A DNA stretch of 64,000 nt. Origin: Ruminococcaceae bacterium UBA7080. GTDB taxonomy: Bacteria; Bacillota; Clostridia; Oscillospirales; Acutalibacteraceae. The notes beneath the pieces were generated by a model. The model was not told where the DNA came from, did no database searches, and saw nothing but the letters and a program-made list of their open reading frames with translations. Below, one piece after another: positions 25,975-34,473 of this stretch (the stretch's first letter is position 1; each line of letters starts with the position of its first letter). A program made the position numbers and the translations under genes. The stretch lies in contig DKZG01000016.1 in assembly GCA_002493595.1 (NCBI GenBank), forward strand, positions 1 through 64,000. Reading direction: 5' to 3'.

Positions 25975-26056
25975 GACAACGAAATGTTACTTACTCAGAA
26001 AATCACTGCATTTTAAGTTAAAATAAGGCAATAATTTTAAGCAACACTTCGTTACC
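25975..26056. repeat. Inverted repeats between the SLATT and TIR genes
   Basis: GACAACGAAATGTTACT (25975-25991) and AGCAACACTTCGTTACC (26040-26056) are inverted copies matching at 13 of 17 positions. Related AACGAA units occur upstream of the SLATT gene at 26565-26573 and 26598-26606. They may be operator sites for this locus. Confidence 0.45.
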
Positions 26057-26065
26057 GATTTGACT

Positions 26066-26500
26066 TTACCGACTCTCTTTTTTTAAATTAATTTTTTTCC
26101 AATTTTGATTTGTGCTTTTAATTATACTTTCTATATTTTGAACAAAAACATCTAATTGTTCTTCTTCATCCAAATGGAAATACTTTTCTGATTTCGTCTT
26201 AAAATAATACTCCTCTTCTTTCAGTTTCTCATTTGTTATTCTGTAATTAACCCAGCATTCATTATATTTTTTTAAAAACATAAGCCCATCTAAAAATGTA
26301 ATGATTGCACCCAGAACTGAAATCACTATTGAATTGACAGAAAAATCACCTAAAACCGGCGACAAAACTGTTATTAAAAGTGAAACTAACAGTCTAATTA
26401 TTGAAACTGCCGTGTATCTTTTCTTATTCTTTTTGGCAGCTGAGCTAAAATACCTTCTCTCCTCTGCCACTCTATCTTTCAAATATTCCTCTTTGTCCAT
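26066..26500 (-). CDS. SLATT-domain membrane protein (DUF4231 type)
   Basis: A 144-residue protein with two transmembrane helices (about 31-50 and 56-75). They are framed by a basic N-terminal helix and an acidic helical tail containing NYRITNEKLKEEEYYF. This is the layout of SLATT-domain proteins, predicted pore-forming effectors found with nucleotide-signal and other conflict systems. I chose the ATG at 26500 behind AGGAGAAAG. An upstream in-frame start at 26629 lacks a ribosome site. It is the first gene of a minus-strand pair with the TIR-NTPase-HD gene, 167 bases apart, and both are strongly AT-rich. Confidence 0.8.
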   Translation of the reverse strand: MDKEEYLKDRVAEERRYFSSAAKKNKKRYTAVSIIRLLVSLLITVLSPVLGDFSVNSIVISVLGAIITFLDGLMFLKKYNECWVNYRITNEKLKEEEYYFKTKSEKYFHLDEEEQLDVFVQNIESIIKSTNQNWKKINLKKESR

Positions 26501-26564
26501 CGTCAGCTTTCTCCTAATTATATAAAAATCATACAAAAACCTGTATATAATATAAGTGTAAAAA

Positions 26565-26606
26565 AACAACGAATGTAACAAAAATAATTTCTTTTTTTTC
26601 GTTGTT
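26565..26606. repeat. Perfect 9-bp inverted repeat between divergent SLATT and AraC genes
   Basis: AACAACGAA (26565-26573) and TTCGTTGTT (26598-26606) are perfect complements 24 bases apart. They belong to the same AACGAA family as the repeats between the SLATT and TIR genes. Confidence 0.5.
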
Positions 26607-26607
26607 C

Positions 26608-26636
26608 TTGAAATCAGCTTTAAAACCAAGTATAAT
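26608..26636 (+). promoter_or_regulatory. Promoter of the AraC-type regulator gene
   Basis: TTGAAA (26608-26613), a 17-base spacer and TATAAT (26631-26636). The inverted repeat ending at 26606 abuts the -35 box. Confidence 0.75.
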
Positions 26637-26669
26637 AAATATATAAATCGGAAATGGTGGGTGATATTA

Positions 26670-27521
26670 TTGTATCAAAGCAATTCTTTTTATATAAATT
26701 CACAAAATGAAAATGATTTCTTTTATCCTGAACTTATAAATATTTTTAAAATATTCACTGATAAGGATTATTTTCATTACTGTGATGATGCCGAGAAAAC
26801 AATTTACCCCCAAAACACAATTGCTTTTATCCGAGTAATCGGCGGCAGCGGAAAAATATATCTTACAGACAACAGCATTGTACTCAATGAAAACGAGTGC
26901 ATTTTCCTGAAATTTCAGGATATAAAGGAATATAAAAGTCTTTCCGGCATATGGGAATACAGCTGGACTAATTTTACCTGTAATGCTTTTAAAATACCAT
27001 TTAAACTCAACAAAACATATACTTTTTCATACAGCGAAAATGAAAAATATGCCCTCGACAAGCTGCTTCATGTCGGTCAGGGTGATATAATAAATACAGG
27101 ATACATTAATGCATTATTTTTAAATTATTTTTATACTATATTTATAGAATCAAATCTTGATAAACAGGCTACGCTTTGCGACAGCGGAAAAAAGCTGATT
27201 GATGAGATGTGTGCATTTATCCAACAAAAAATATATTCGAAAATTACGATTGAGGAAATCTCATTGTTTTTTAAAATCACACCGCGTCGGCTTCATCAAA
27301 TATTTACCAAAGAGCTGAACATATCACCAAAGCAATACATATTAAAAAAGAAAATGGAAGAGGGTTATCGGCTTCTGGTTCAAACTGCAATTCCTATAAA
27401 TAAAATTGCTTATATGCTTTGCTTCAGTTCGCCATACCATTTCACAAATGAATTTAAAAAGGTATTTAACCAATCACCCAGCCAAGTCAGAAAAATGGAA
27501 AAAGAATACGCCAAAATATAA
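26670..27521 (+). CDS. AraC-family transcriptional regulator
   Basis: The protein has 283 residues. An N-terminal cupin-like sensor domain (about 1-150, with IRVIGGSGKIYL) precedes a C-terminal double helix-turn-helix (about 185-283). That part contains ITIEEISLFFKITPRRLHQI, then INKIAYMLCFSSPYHFTNEF and FNQSPSQVRK. I chose the TTG at 26670 because GGTGAT ends four bases before it. The GTG at 26661 overlaps that site. As the only AraC protein in a region of glycan genes, it is a candidate activator of the operons sharing the 36-base block, but no binding evidence exists. Confidence 0.9.
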   Translation: MYQSNSFYINSQNENDFFYPELINIFKIFTDKDYFHYCDDAEKTIYPQNTIAFIRVIGGSGKIYLTDNSIVLNENECIFLKFQDIKEYKSLSGIWEYSWTNFTCNAFKIPFKLNKTYTFSYSENEKYALDKLLHVGQGDIINTGYINALFLNYFYTIFIESNLDKQATLCDSGKKLIDEMCAFIQQKIYSKITIEEISLFFKITPRRLHQIFTKELNISPKQYILKKKMEEGYRLLVQTAIPINKIAYMLCFSSPYHFTNEFKKVFNQSPSQVRKMEKEYAKI

Positions 27522-27560
27522 AAATAAGCCGTTGCAGCTTTGGTGCAACGGCTTATTTTT
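27521..27560. terminator. Bidirectional terminator between the AraC and GH29 genes
   Basis: AAAATAAGCCGTTGCA pairs with TGCAACGGCTTATTTT over a seven-base loop, with T-runs for both strands. Confidence 0.9.
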
Positions 27561-27576
27561 ATATTTCTTAATGATA

Positions 27577-28932
27577 TCAAATGCGGTATGCACCGGTTTT
27601 GCATACTTCTATTTTCTCGATATACGGCTCTTTCCTGCTTTTTTCTATCACCAATTTGAGAGAGGATGTAACAACAGGCTTATTGAAAATCGCAATTTTT
27701 GAAAAACCTACAACCGTACCGCTGTATACACATTCTTCATCAGCAAAAATTTTGAAGCTTTCGATACGCTGAGATTTCGTTGTATCCTCTGAAAAACGAA
27801 TACGATCAACAGACTGCTCTTCAAAAGAAATATCTATTGTCATTTTATCATCTAATACAGTGTATGTGCTTTCAATAACGCATGCATCTTCTTTTCTCAG
27901 CCAATCCCCCATCTGTCTTAGGCGCTTAACATCTGCTTTTGAAAACCGCCCCTGTCTGTTAGGCGGAATATTCAAAATCAAAAGACAATTGCTTCCGACT
28001 GAATTATAATATATTTTCATCAGATGTCTGAGCGATTTGATCGTAAAAAACTGCAGAGGGTGATAATACCATCCCAATCGAATTGAAACATCAACTTCGG
28101 CCGGATACCACATAAACTCATCATAGTCCGCTAAAAACTGCCGTGAACCCATATCCTGAATCATAACATCCTGACATCGTTTTTGAAACTTTTTCATATC
28201 ATCGTCAGTTTGACAATTTGCGGCAATATTCTGCAGCTCATACTGAAATTTTGGAACTACGTTCCACTCGCTTTCACGAGCCTTTCCGCTCTCATTTCCT
28301 ACCCATCTGATATCGGGGGCACAGCCTGACATTACAATATTGGGCTGAAGCTCAAGCGCAGTTGACCAGATACGTTCAAAATCATATTTCTGCTTAGGCT
28401 TTCCATCGGCATCAGAACCGCATGCGCCATCCAACCAAAGCATAAAAATTTCACCATATCCGGTTAAAAGCTCCGTAAGCTGTTCAATATAAAAATCATT
28501 ATACTCATCTGAACCATAGAGCGGACAATTTCTGTCCCACGGAGATAAATAGACACCAAACTTTAAACCGTATTTTCTGCAGGACGCACTAAGCTCTGAC
28601 ACAACATCACCTTTGCCGTTTTTATAAGGACTATTGCGAATGCAATGTTCTGTCGTCTTTGTCGGCCAAAGGCAAAAGCCATCGTGATGCTTACAGGTAA
28701 GAACAACACCCTTCATACCTGCAGACTTTATTGCCTCGCACCACTGATCGGTATTCTGGTTTTTCGGGTTAAATACCGATGCTGACTCTTTCCCGCTTCC
28801 CCATTCTCTGTTTGTAAAAGTGTTTACGGAATAATGAACAAACGCATAATACTTAAGCTGCTGAATTTTAAGCTGCCTTTCATTCGGAACAATTGATGTA
28901 TAAAGCTCTACTCTGTCATCTTTGTTTACCAT
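27577..28932 (-). CDS. GH29 alpha-L-fucosidase
   Basis: A 451-residue enzyme with the GH29 fold. Visible are the N-terminal WGSGKESASVFNP segment, VVLTCKHHDGFCLWPT, the nucleophile Asp168 in MLWLDGACG, and a C-terminal beta-sandwich (about 345-451). It removes alpha-linked L-fucose with retention. It has no signal peptide and so acts on imported fucosylated oligosaccharides. The length and sequence suggest the GH29-B (alpha-1,3/1,4) group, which is inference. GAGGA precedes the ATG. The gene starts 21 bases after pheT with no terminator between, so it is probably co-transcribed with pheST. Confidence 0.93.
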   Translation of the reverse strand: MVNKDDRVELYTSIVPNERQLKIQQLKYYAFVHYSVNTFTNREWGSGKESASVFNPKNQNTDQWCEAIKSAGMKGVVLTCKHHDGFCLWPTKTTEHCIRNSPYKNGKGDVVSELSASCRKYGLKFGVYLSPWDRNCPLYGSDEYNDFYIEQLTELLTGYGEIFMLWLDGACGSDADGKPKQKYDFERIWSTALELQPNIVMSGCAPDIRWVGNESGKARESEWNVVPKFQYELQNIAANCQTDDDMKKFQKRCQDVMIQDMGSRQFLADYDEFMWYPAEVDVSIRLGWYYHPLQFFTIKSLRHLMKIYYNSVGSNCLLILNIPPNRQGRFSKADVKRLRQMGDWLRKEDACVIESTYTVLDDKMTIDISFEEQSVDRIRFSEDTTKSQRIESFKIFADEECVYSGTVVGFSKIAIFNKPVVTSSLKLVIEKSRKEPYIEKIEVCKTGAYRI

Positions 28933-28953
28933 ACCAAATCCTCAGTCTATTGT

Positions 28954-31314
28954 CTATTTTTTCAGCAATATTCCTTTATCGGCAAGTTGGGCAATAACTC
29001 GATCGGCAATCTCCATTACCTCTTCACGGGTTAGCGTTTTTTCAGGATGAGAGAAAGTTATTCTTGTTGTTATTGACTTTGTATTATCATCAAAATAGAT
29101 ATCAACAACCTCAACCTTTTTAATCAGAGAGCTTTTCGACTCTTCAATTGCCTTAGCAATAGGAGCAAATTTATCACTGATAAATGAAAGGTCAATTTCA
29201 ATTGCAGGAAATTTTGAAGGCTCTTCATAAGAAATGCTTTCATTAGAAAGTGCAGAAAATTCTTTAACATCTATTTCGGCAAAAACAATTGCCGCTTTTT
29301 TATCAATCTTCTTTGAAACAACGGGATGAACAATACCGATTAATCCAAGCTCTTTGCCTGCACAAATAATTTTATTAAGATTTCTCGGATGCTCGTATGA
29401 ATGATTGGATGCAGCAGACTCAAATGTAAGCGCCCTGTGCTTAATGTCATCCGTCATAACCGCAAGCATATCCCGAAGCTCAAAATATAGCTGCTCAACG
29501 GATTTTGTTTTGCTGTATAAGGTAACAGCAAGCTTTTTATGCTCATTGCAAAGTCCGTCAGCTTTAACTCCGTTTACAACTCTGCCAACCTCAAACACAC
29601 CGAAATCAGCCGCAAACGAGGTATTTGCTTTAACCTGACAGAGCTGTGTCGGGATGATTGATTTGCGTATGGTTTCAATATTCGGATTGGTTGCATTAAC
29701 AAGCTTGATATTATCTTCCATTTCAATACCAAGTGCCCTATACTCATCAAAATACTGCCATACATATGAATGCAGCTCATGAAGAGAAAAGCGCTTAACA
29801 AGAATATCCTTCATCTTATCCTCATCAGTCTTTTCAACATCAGCTCTGACCGGATAAAGAGGCGCATTGGCGGTATGAACATCAAAATTATCATAGCCGT
29901 AAATACGTGTAATCTCTTCTATAATATCTGCTTTGATGGTAACATCCTTGGTAGCTCTCCAGCTAGGTACGGTAACGCTGAAATTATCGTTTTCAAGCAA
30001 AACATCAAAACCAAGTGAAGTAAGCGTACTTGTGATGGTATCATTAGCAATCTCAATACCTGTATATTTATCTACAAAGGATTTATCAAAATCAAGCTTT
30101 ACAGTATCATAATGATAAGCATATTCATCTGTAAGTGAGGATACAACCTGAACACCGCCGTCAATATCCGTCATAAGCTTGACAAAACGTGCAATGGCAG
30201 GAACGGTCATTTCAGGGTCAAGGCACTTTTCATAACGCATGGACGCGTCCGTTCTATGTGAAAGCCGAACCGTTGACTTACGAATAGATACAGCATCAAA
30301 GGTTGCAGATTCGAGCGTCAAGGTAGTTGTGTCTTCAACAATTTCACTGTCAAGTCCGCCCATTATACCTGCAATCGCAACAGGTGTGCTGTCATTGCAT
30401 ATCATCAATGTATTTTCATCAATATTTCTGTCAACGCTGTCAAGTGTACGAAAAACAAAGGGTTTCTCAAATCTCTTTATTCGGATTTTTTCAACCTTTC
30501 TTGAATCAAATGCATGCATTGGCTGACCCATCTCAAGCATAAGATAGTTTGTAAGGTCTGCAAGAAAATTAATTGCACGCATGCCGCAGTAATAAAGACG
30601 TATGCGCATATTAACGGGACTTACACTTTTACTGATATTTTCAACCTGCAAACACGAATATCTCTGGCAGAGGGTATCCTCTATCTTCATATCCACCTTA
30701 GGCAGATGGTTATACTGAGACAAATCAACGATATCAAGTGCTTTAAGCTCTCTTCCTGCAAGTGCGGCAAATTCACGTGCAATACCATAATGCCCCCATA
30801 AATCAGGGCGGTTTGTAAGAGATTTATTATCAACCTCAAAAATTATATCGTCAATCTGATATGCGTCCTTTAGATCCGTACCGTTTGCAAATTGATCGGT
30901 TATCTCCATAATACCCGAATTATCATCGCTGATACCGATTTCTTTTTCAGAACAGCACATTCCGTTTGAAGTATAACCTGCAAGCTTGCGCGGAGTAATT
31001 TCAAGCTCACCGATTTTCGCACCAACCTTAGCAAAGGCTGTTTTAAGACCCACTCTAACATTAGGTGCACCGCACACAACATCTGTAAGCTGACCGTCAC
31101 CCGCATCCACCTTTAAAAGATGTAGTTTTTTTGAATCGGGATGATTTTCTACAGACATAATTTCTGCAACAACCACACCGCTTAAATCACTGCCTTTAAA
31201 GAAAATTTCATTTTCAACCTCAGCAGTTGAAAGGGAAAAGCGATGAATAAGCTCCACCTTATCAAGACCTGTAAAATCAACAAAATCACTGATCCAATTC
31301 ATAGATAAAAACAT
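28954..31314 (-). CDS. pheT: Phenylalanine--tRNA ligase beta subunit
   Basis: A 786-residue beta chain of the (alpha-beta)2 phenylalanyl-tRNA synthetase, which charges tRNA-Phe. An N-terminal OB-fold tRNA-binding domain (about 40-150, with VENHPDSKKLHLLKVD) is followed by B3/B4 editing domains (about 205-395), the B5 domain (about 405-475), a synthetase-like core and a C-terminal anticodon-binding fold (about 695-786, with FPAIEIDLSF). AAAGGAG precedes the ATG. It follows pheS by 18 bases. Confidence 0.97.
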   Translation of the reverse strand: MFLSMNWISDFVDFTGLDKVELIHRFSLSTAEVENEIFFKGSDLSGVVVAEIMSVENHPDSKKLHLLKVDAGDGQLTDVVCGAPNVRVGLKTAFAKVGAKIGELEITPRKLAGYTSNGMCCSEKEIGISDDNSGIMEITDQFANGTDLKDAYQIDDIIFEVDNKSLTNRPDLWGHYGIAREFAALAGRELKALDIVDLSQYNHLPKVDMKIEDTLCQRYSCLQVENISKSVSPVNMRIRLYYCGMRAINFLADLTNYLMLEMGQPMHAFDSRKVEKIRIKRFEKPFVFRTLDSVDRNIDENTLMICNDSTPVAIAGIMGGLDSEIVEDTTTLTLESATFDAVSIRKSTVRLSHRTDASMRYEKCLDPEMTVPAIARFVKLMTDIDGGVQVVSSLTDEYAYHYDTVKLDFDKSFVDKYTGIEIANDTITSTLTSLGFDVLLENDNFSVTVPSWRATKDVTIKADIIEEITRIYGYDNFDVHTANAPLYPVRADVEKTDEDKMKDILVKRFSLHELHSYVWQYFDEYRALGIEMEDNIKLVNATNPNIETIRKSIIPTQLCQVKANTSFAADFGVFEVGRVVNGVKADGLCNEHKKLAVTLYSKTKSVEQLYFELRDMLAVMTDDIKHRALTFESAASNHSYEHPRNLNKIICAGKELGLIGIVHPVVSKKIDKKAAIVFAEIDVKEFSALSNESISYEEPSKFPAIEIDLSFISDKFAPIAKAIEESKSSLIKKVEVVDIYFDDNTKSITTRITFSHPEKTLTREEVMEIADRVIAQLADKGILLKK

Positions 31315-31332
31315 TTTACATCAGCTCCTTTC

Positions 31333-32385
31333 TTATTCATCATCCGTAAACTGTGACAGACTTTTAAGACTGCCGCTGTTTAAGTCTCGAATATCTTTAA
31401 CACCGTATTTCATCATTGCCAGTCTGGTAAGACCAAGACCAAAAGCAAAACCGGTATACTCCTCAGGATCAATGCCGCCGGCTTTAAGAACTTCGGGATG
31501 TATCATGCCGCACGGACAAAGCTCAAGCCAGCCGCTGTGTTTGCAGGACGGACAGCCGTCACCGCCGCAAATAAGACAGCTTATATCAAGCTCAAATCCG
31601 GGTTCAACGAACGGAAAAAAGCCCGGACGAAGTCTTACCTTGATATCCTTTTGAAAAACTTCGGAGAGCATTGTTTTCATAAAATAGATAAGATTGGAAA
31701 TCGAAATATTCTTATCCACCATAACGCCTTCCATCTGGAAAAAGGTATTCTCATGACAGGCATCCGTTGCCTCATTTCTAAAGCATCTTCCCGGGAAAAT
31801 TGCCTTTATAGGTACGCCATCATTTATTAAAGCATCTTTATATTTTTTGTAAATAGCATTCTGTGCTGCTGAAGTCTGGCTTTTTAAAAGCTGACCGTTT
31901 TCAAGATAATAGGTGTCCTGCATATCACGAGCCGGATGATGCTTTGGAATATTAAGTGATTCAAAACATTCATAATCGGTTACAACCTCGCTGTAATCCT
32001 CAACAGTAAAACCCATTGTTTTAAAAATGCGCTCACACTCACGCTGAACAAGTGTAATCGGATGATACGAACCTCTCTCAAGCTTAACAGGCATAGATAT
32101 ATCAAATTGAGGCATAAGATTAATCTCTGCCTCAATTTCCTTCTGCTTAAGTTCTGCTGTTTTAGCGGAAATTTTTTCTGCAACAAGGCCCTTAAGCTCA
32201 TTTACTTTTTGGCCAAAAACTTTTTTTTCTTCGTTTGAAAGTTCCTTCATTCCTTTAAGCAATTCGGTTACACTTCCCTTTTTGCCAAGGTATGCAACTC
32301 TTATGCTGTCAAGCTCAGACATATTTTCAATCTTTTCAAGTTCAGCATCGAATCTTTCTTTCAGGCTGACAATCTTTAAATCCAT
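31333..32385 (-). CDS. pheS: Phenylalanine--tRNA ligase alpha subunit
   Basis: A 350-residue catalytic alpha chain. An N-terminal coiled coil (about 1-85) binds tRNA. The class II core has motif 2 near FPGRCFRNEATDACHE and motif 3 in GFAFGLGLTRLAMM. A cysteine set (CLICGGDGCPSCKHSG, around 275-290) could bind zinc, as in some bacterial PheS proteins. I chose the ATG at 32385 behind GGAGG. A longer frame to 32460 runs into the T-box terminator and is not real. Confidence 0.97.
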   Translation of the reverse strand: MDLKIVSLKERFDAELEKIENMSELDSIRVAYLGKKGSVTELLKGMKELSNEEKKVFGQKVNELKGLVAEKISAKTAELKQKEIEAEINLMPQFDISMPVKLERGSYHPITLVQRECERIFKTMGFTVEDYSEVVTDYECFESLNIPKHHPARDMQDTYYLENGQLLKSQTSAAQNAIYKKYKDALINDGVPIKAIFPGRCFRNEATDACHENTFFQMEGVMVDKNISISNLIYFMKTMLSEVFQKDIKVRLRPGFFPFVEPGFELDISCLICGGDGCPSCKHSGWLELCPCGMIHPEVLKAGGIDPEEYTGFAFGLGLTRLAMMKYGVKDIRDLNSGSLKSLSQFTDDE

Positions 32386-32399
32386 ATGAACCTCCTTAA

Positions 32400-32640
32400 A
32401 AATAAAAAAGCCTTCGTCTCCATCATTGAGACGAAAGCATTGTTCCGCGGTACCACTCAAATTGCAGCTAAACTGCCCCTTGTAACTTTAACGCAGTAAT
32501 ACGCCCGACTTAGTTTCTCATCGGGAGCTCCCGGGCTGAAATTCAAAACAGCACAATGATATGCTTGCACCAAACGCATACTCTCTGTCACATGCATGCT
32601 GTTCCTACTTACACCTGTTCAAAGCTTTTATAACATATTA
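32400..32640 (-). promoter_or_regulatory. T-box leader controlling pheS-pheT-GH29
   Basis: Read on the minus strand, the leader has an AGAGAGTATGCG stem I segment. A candidate UUC (Phe) specifier lies in TTTTGAATTTCAGC at about 32535-32550. The invariant T-box core GAGTGGTACCGCGG lies at 32458-32445. An intrinsic terminator follows (GCTTTCGTCTC 32438-32428 with GAGACGAAGGC 32420-32410, then T residues). Uncharged tRNA-Phe would pair with the UGG of the T-box and allow readthrough into pheS. Confidence 0.93.
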
Positions 32641-32645
32641 CAGAG

Positions 32646-32675
32646 ATTATAAACCCAAATTACACCCTAAGTCAA
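32646..32675 (-). promoter_or_regulatory. Promoter of the T-box-pheST transcript
   Basis: On the minus strand TTGACT (32675-32670) and TATAAT (32651-32646) are separated by 18 bases, just upstream of the leader. Confidence 0.75.
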
Positions 32676-32716
32676 GCATTTTATAAGGAATAACAAGATA
32701 TAAATAAAAAAAGGTA

Positions 32717-32745
32717 TTGTATTTTTGTTAAAATATGTATATAAT
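32717..32745 (+). promoter_or_regulatory. Promoter of ireB
   Basis: TTGTAT (32717-32722), a 17-base spacer, TATAAT (32740-32745). The start codon follows at 32781. Confidence 0.7.
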
Positions 32746-32780
32746 TATTATGTAATGCTTTACTGGGAGGTGACTTTACC

Positions 32781-33023
32781 GTGACAGATAAAACAATGAC
32801 TTTCAGAATTGGTGATGAAAAGGAAGATATCATGAAGGAAACGCTTACTGAGGTTTTTGATGCGCTTCAGGAAAAGGGTTATAATCCCATCAACCAAATT
32901 GTGGGTTATCTTCTTTCCGAAGATCCGACTTACATTACCACACACAACAACGCAAGAAGCCTTATCAGGAGGATTGACCGCGATGAGCTTATGTCAGCAA
33001 TGGTAAAGTCTTATCTCGATTAA
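32781..33023 (+). CDS. ireB: IreB-family regulatory phosphoprotein (UPF0297)
   Basis: An 80-residue protein matching the whole IreB family, small cytoplasmic proteins that are substrates of the PASTA Ser/Thr kinase IreK in enterococci. Typical segments are the T-x-x-F start (TMTFRIGDEKED), ALQEKGYNPINQIVGYLLSEDPTYITTHNNAR and the C-terminal RDELMSAMVKSYL. It starts at a GTG behind GGGAGGTGA. It is followed 18 bases later by a conserved hypothetical gene. Family members are usually encoded near a Holliday-junction resolvase, which is not present here. Confidence 0.93.
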   Translation: MTDKTMTFRIGDEKEDIMKETLTEVFDALQEKGYNPINQIVGYLLSEDPTYITTHNNARSLIRRIDRDELMSAMVKSYLD

Positions 33024-33041
33024 AATTAAGGAGGGTTATCT

Positions 33042-33332
33042 TTGGCAGAAAATAAAAAGGAAAAATTCCTTGAGTACAAAGGTAAGCCTTTGGTTCGATG
33101 CGGCAAAACAATTTACTACGGCAATATGAGTGATCCGTATGTAATTTGTCTCAATGTGCTTGATAACAAAGATATTGAGGACTTAAAGGTATCCGGAAAA
33201 GTGGTTATCCAGCTGCTTAACACATCTCCGGATGTATCACCAAAGGAAAAAATCGTCAAAAAAAGTGAAAAAAATGGTCTTTTCAATGCACTTGATTTAG
33301 GTGCAGTTTGGCTTGAAAGAGCATTAAAGTAA
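33042..33332 (+). CDS. Conserved hypothetical protein, 96 residues
   Basis: A small soluble protein starting at TTG behind AAGGAGGG. It contains GKPLVRCGKTIYYGNMSDPYV and a Lys-rich stretch near residues 70-80. I do not know a function. It shares the ireB transcript and ends before a terminator. Its C-terminal FNALDLGAVWLERALK may form an amphipathic helix. Confidence 0.75.
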   Translation: MAENKKEKFLEYKGKPLVRCGKTIYYGNMSDPYVICLNVLDNKDIEDLKVSGKVVIQLLNTSPDVSPKEKIVKKSEKNGLFNALDLGAVWLERALK

Positions 33333-33341
33333 AACAATTAG

Positions 33342-33370
33342 CCGATTGAATATCAATCGGTTTTTGTTTT
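33342..33370 (+). terminator. Terminator after the ireB operon
   Basis: CCGATTGA (33342-33349) pairs with TCAATCGG (33353-33360), followed by TTTTTGTTTT. Confidence 0.85.
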
Positions 33371-33405
33371 ATTGTTTAAAATGAAACTATAAGGAAGAGA
33401 TAATT

Positions 33406-34407
33406 ATGTATAAGGCAAATGATAAAAGATATGAAAAGATGAGCTATAGATTCTGCGGTAAAAGCGGTCTTCAGCTGCCAAGAATATCCGTGGGACTTTG
33501 GCAGAATTTCGGCATAAACGATGATTATGAGACTATGAAGGATATTATCCTTACAGCTTTTGATAACGGTATTACACACTTTGACCTGGCAAATAATTAC
33601 GGTCCTGAGCCCGGACGTGCAGAAATTAACTTCGGGAAAATTTTCAAGGAAAACCTAAAACCGTACCGCGATGAACTTATTATCAGCACAAAGGCCGGTT
33701 ATGAAATGTGGGACGGACCTTACGGCGGACGCGGCGGCAGCAGAAAATACCTGACTGCCTCTCTTGATCAGAGTCTGAAAAGAATGGGACTTGATTATGT
33801 TGACATTTTTTATCATCATTGTCTTGCACCTGAAACACCGCTCAAAGAGACTGCACTTTGCCTTTCCGATATAGTTCGTCAAGGCAAAGCACTTTACGTC
33901 GGCATGAGCAATTATGACGGACATACCATGCACAAAATGCACCACAAATGCGATGATTATAACACACCGTTTATTATCAATCAAAACCGTTATTCCATAT
34001 TAGACAGAACAATTGAGCACAATGATTTAAAAAAAGAAGCCGTGGATAAAGGCAAAGGAATTATTGCCTTTTCTCCTCTTGCTCAGGGACAGCTCTCCGA
34101 CAGATATGAAAACGGTATTCCAAAAAATTCACGACTTTATAACAATGAGGCACTCCAAGCCCATGTCGGATATGACAAATACCGTCCTTATCAAATCAAG
34201 CAATTATGTGATATGGCACACAAAAGAGGCCAAACCTTATCGCAAATGGCCATTCAGTGGCTTTTGTGTGACGATTCCATAACTTCCGTTTTGGTAGGTA
34301 TTCACTCAAAAGAACAGCTTTTGGAAAATATTAAGGCTCTTGAACCGGAACCGCTGACAAAAGCAGAGCTGTTACAAATTGACGCAATAACAAATAACAG
34401 TAAATAA
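33406..34407 (+). CDS. Aldo/keto reductase (YghZ / glyceraldehyde-3-phosphate reductase-like)
   Basis: A 333-residue NADPH-dependent oxidoreductase with an (alpha/beta)8 barrel. The catalytic tetrad is visible as Asp in THFDLANNYG, Tyr in the same segment, Lys in ISTKAGYEMW and His in IFYHHCLAP. The segment GPYGGRGGSRKYLTASLDQSLKRMGLDYVDI is typical of the YghZ/KAb-related group, which reduces reactive aldehydes such as L-glyceraldehyde 3-phosphate or methylglyoxal. It is a single-gene unit with a good AAGGAAG ribosome site. Confidence 0.93.
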   Translation: MYKANDKRYEKMSYRFCGKSGLQLPRISVGLWQNFGINDDYETMKDIILTAFDNGITHFDLANNYGPEPGRAEINFGKIFKENLKPYRDELIISTKAGYEMWDGPYGGRGGSRKYLTASLDQSLKRMGLDYVDIFYHHCLAPETPLKETALCLSDIVRQGKALYVGMSNYDGHTMHKMHHKCDDYNTPFIINQNRYSILDRTIEHNDLKKEAVDKGKGIIAFSPLAQGQLSDRYENGIPKNSRLYNNEALQAHVGYDKYRPYQIKQLCDMAHKRGQTLSQMAIQWLLCDDSITSVLVGIHSKEQLLENIKALEPEPLTKAELLQIDAITNNSK

Positions 34408-34473
34408 AAAAGAAGAAACAATAGCTGACCCTTAAAATAAAACCGAGTCACAGCTATTGTTTCTTCTTTTTTT
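34406..34473. terminator. Bidirectional terminator after the aldo/keto reductase gene
   Basis: A 22-bp stem (34406-34427 with 34451-34472; core AGAAGAAACAATAGCTG) encloses a 23-base loop with T-runs on both strands. Confidence 0.85.

Noticed and set aside
26501..26629. 43-residue N-terminal extension of the SLATT protein
   Set aside because: No ribosome site at 26629, while AGGAGAAAG precedes the ATG at 26500. The extension would add a spurious hydrophobic segment and cross the divergent promoter region.
32386..32460. N-terminal extension of PheS to 32460
   Set aside because: These codons are the T-box core and terminator. GGAGG stands directly before the ATG at 32385.
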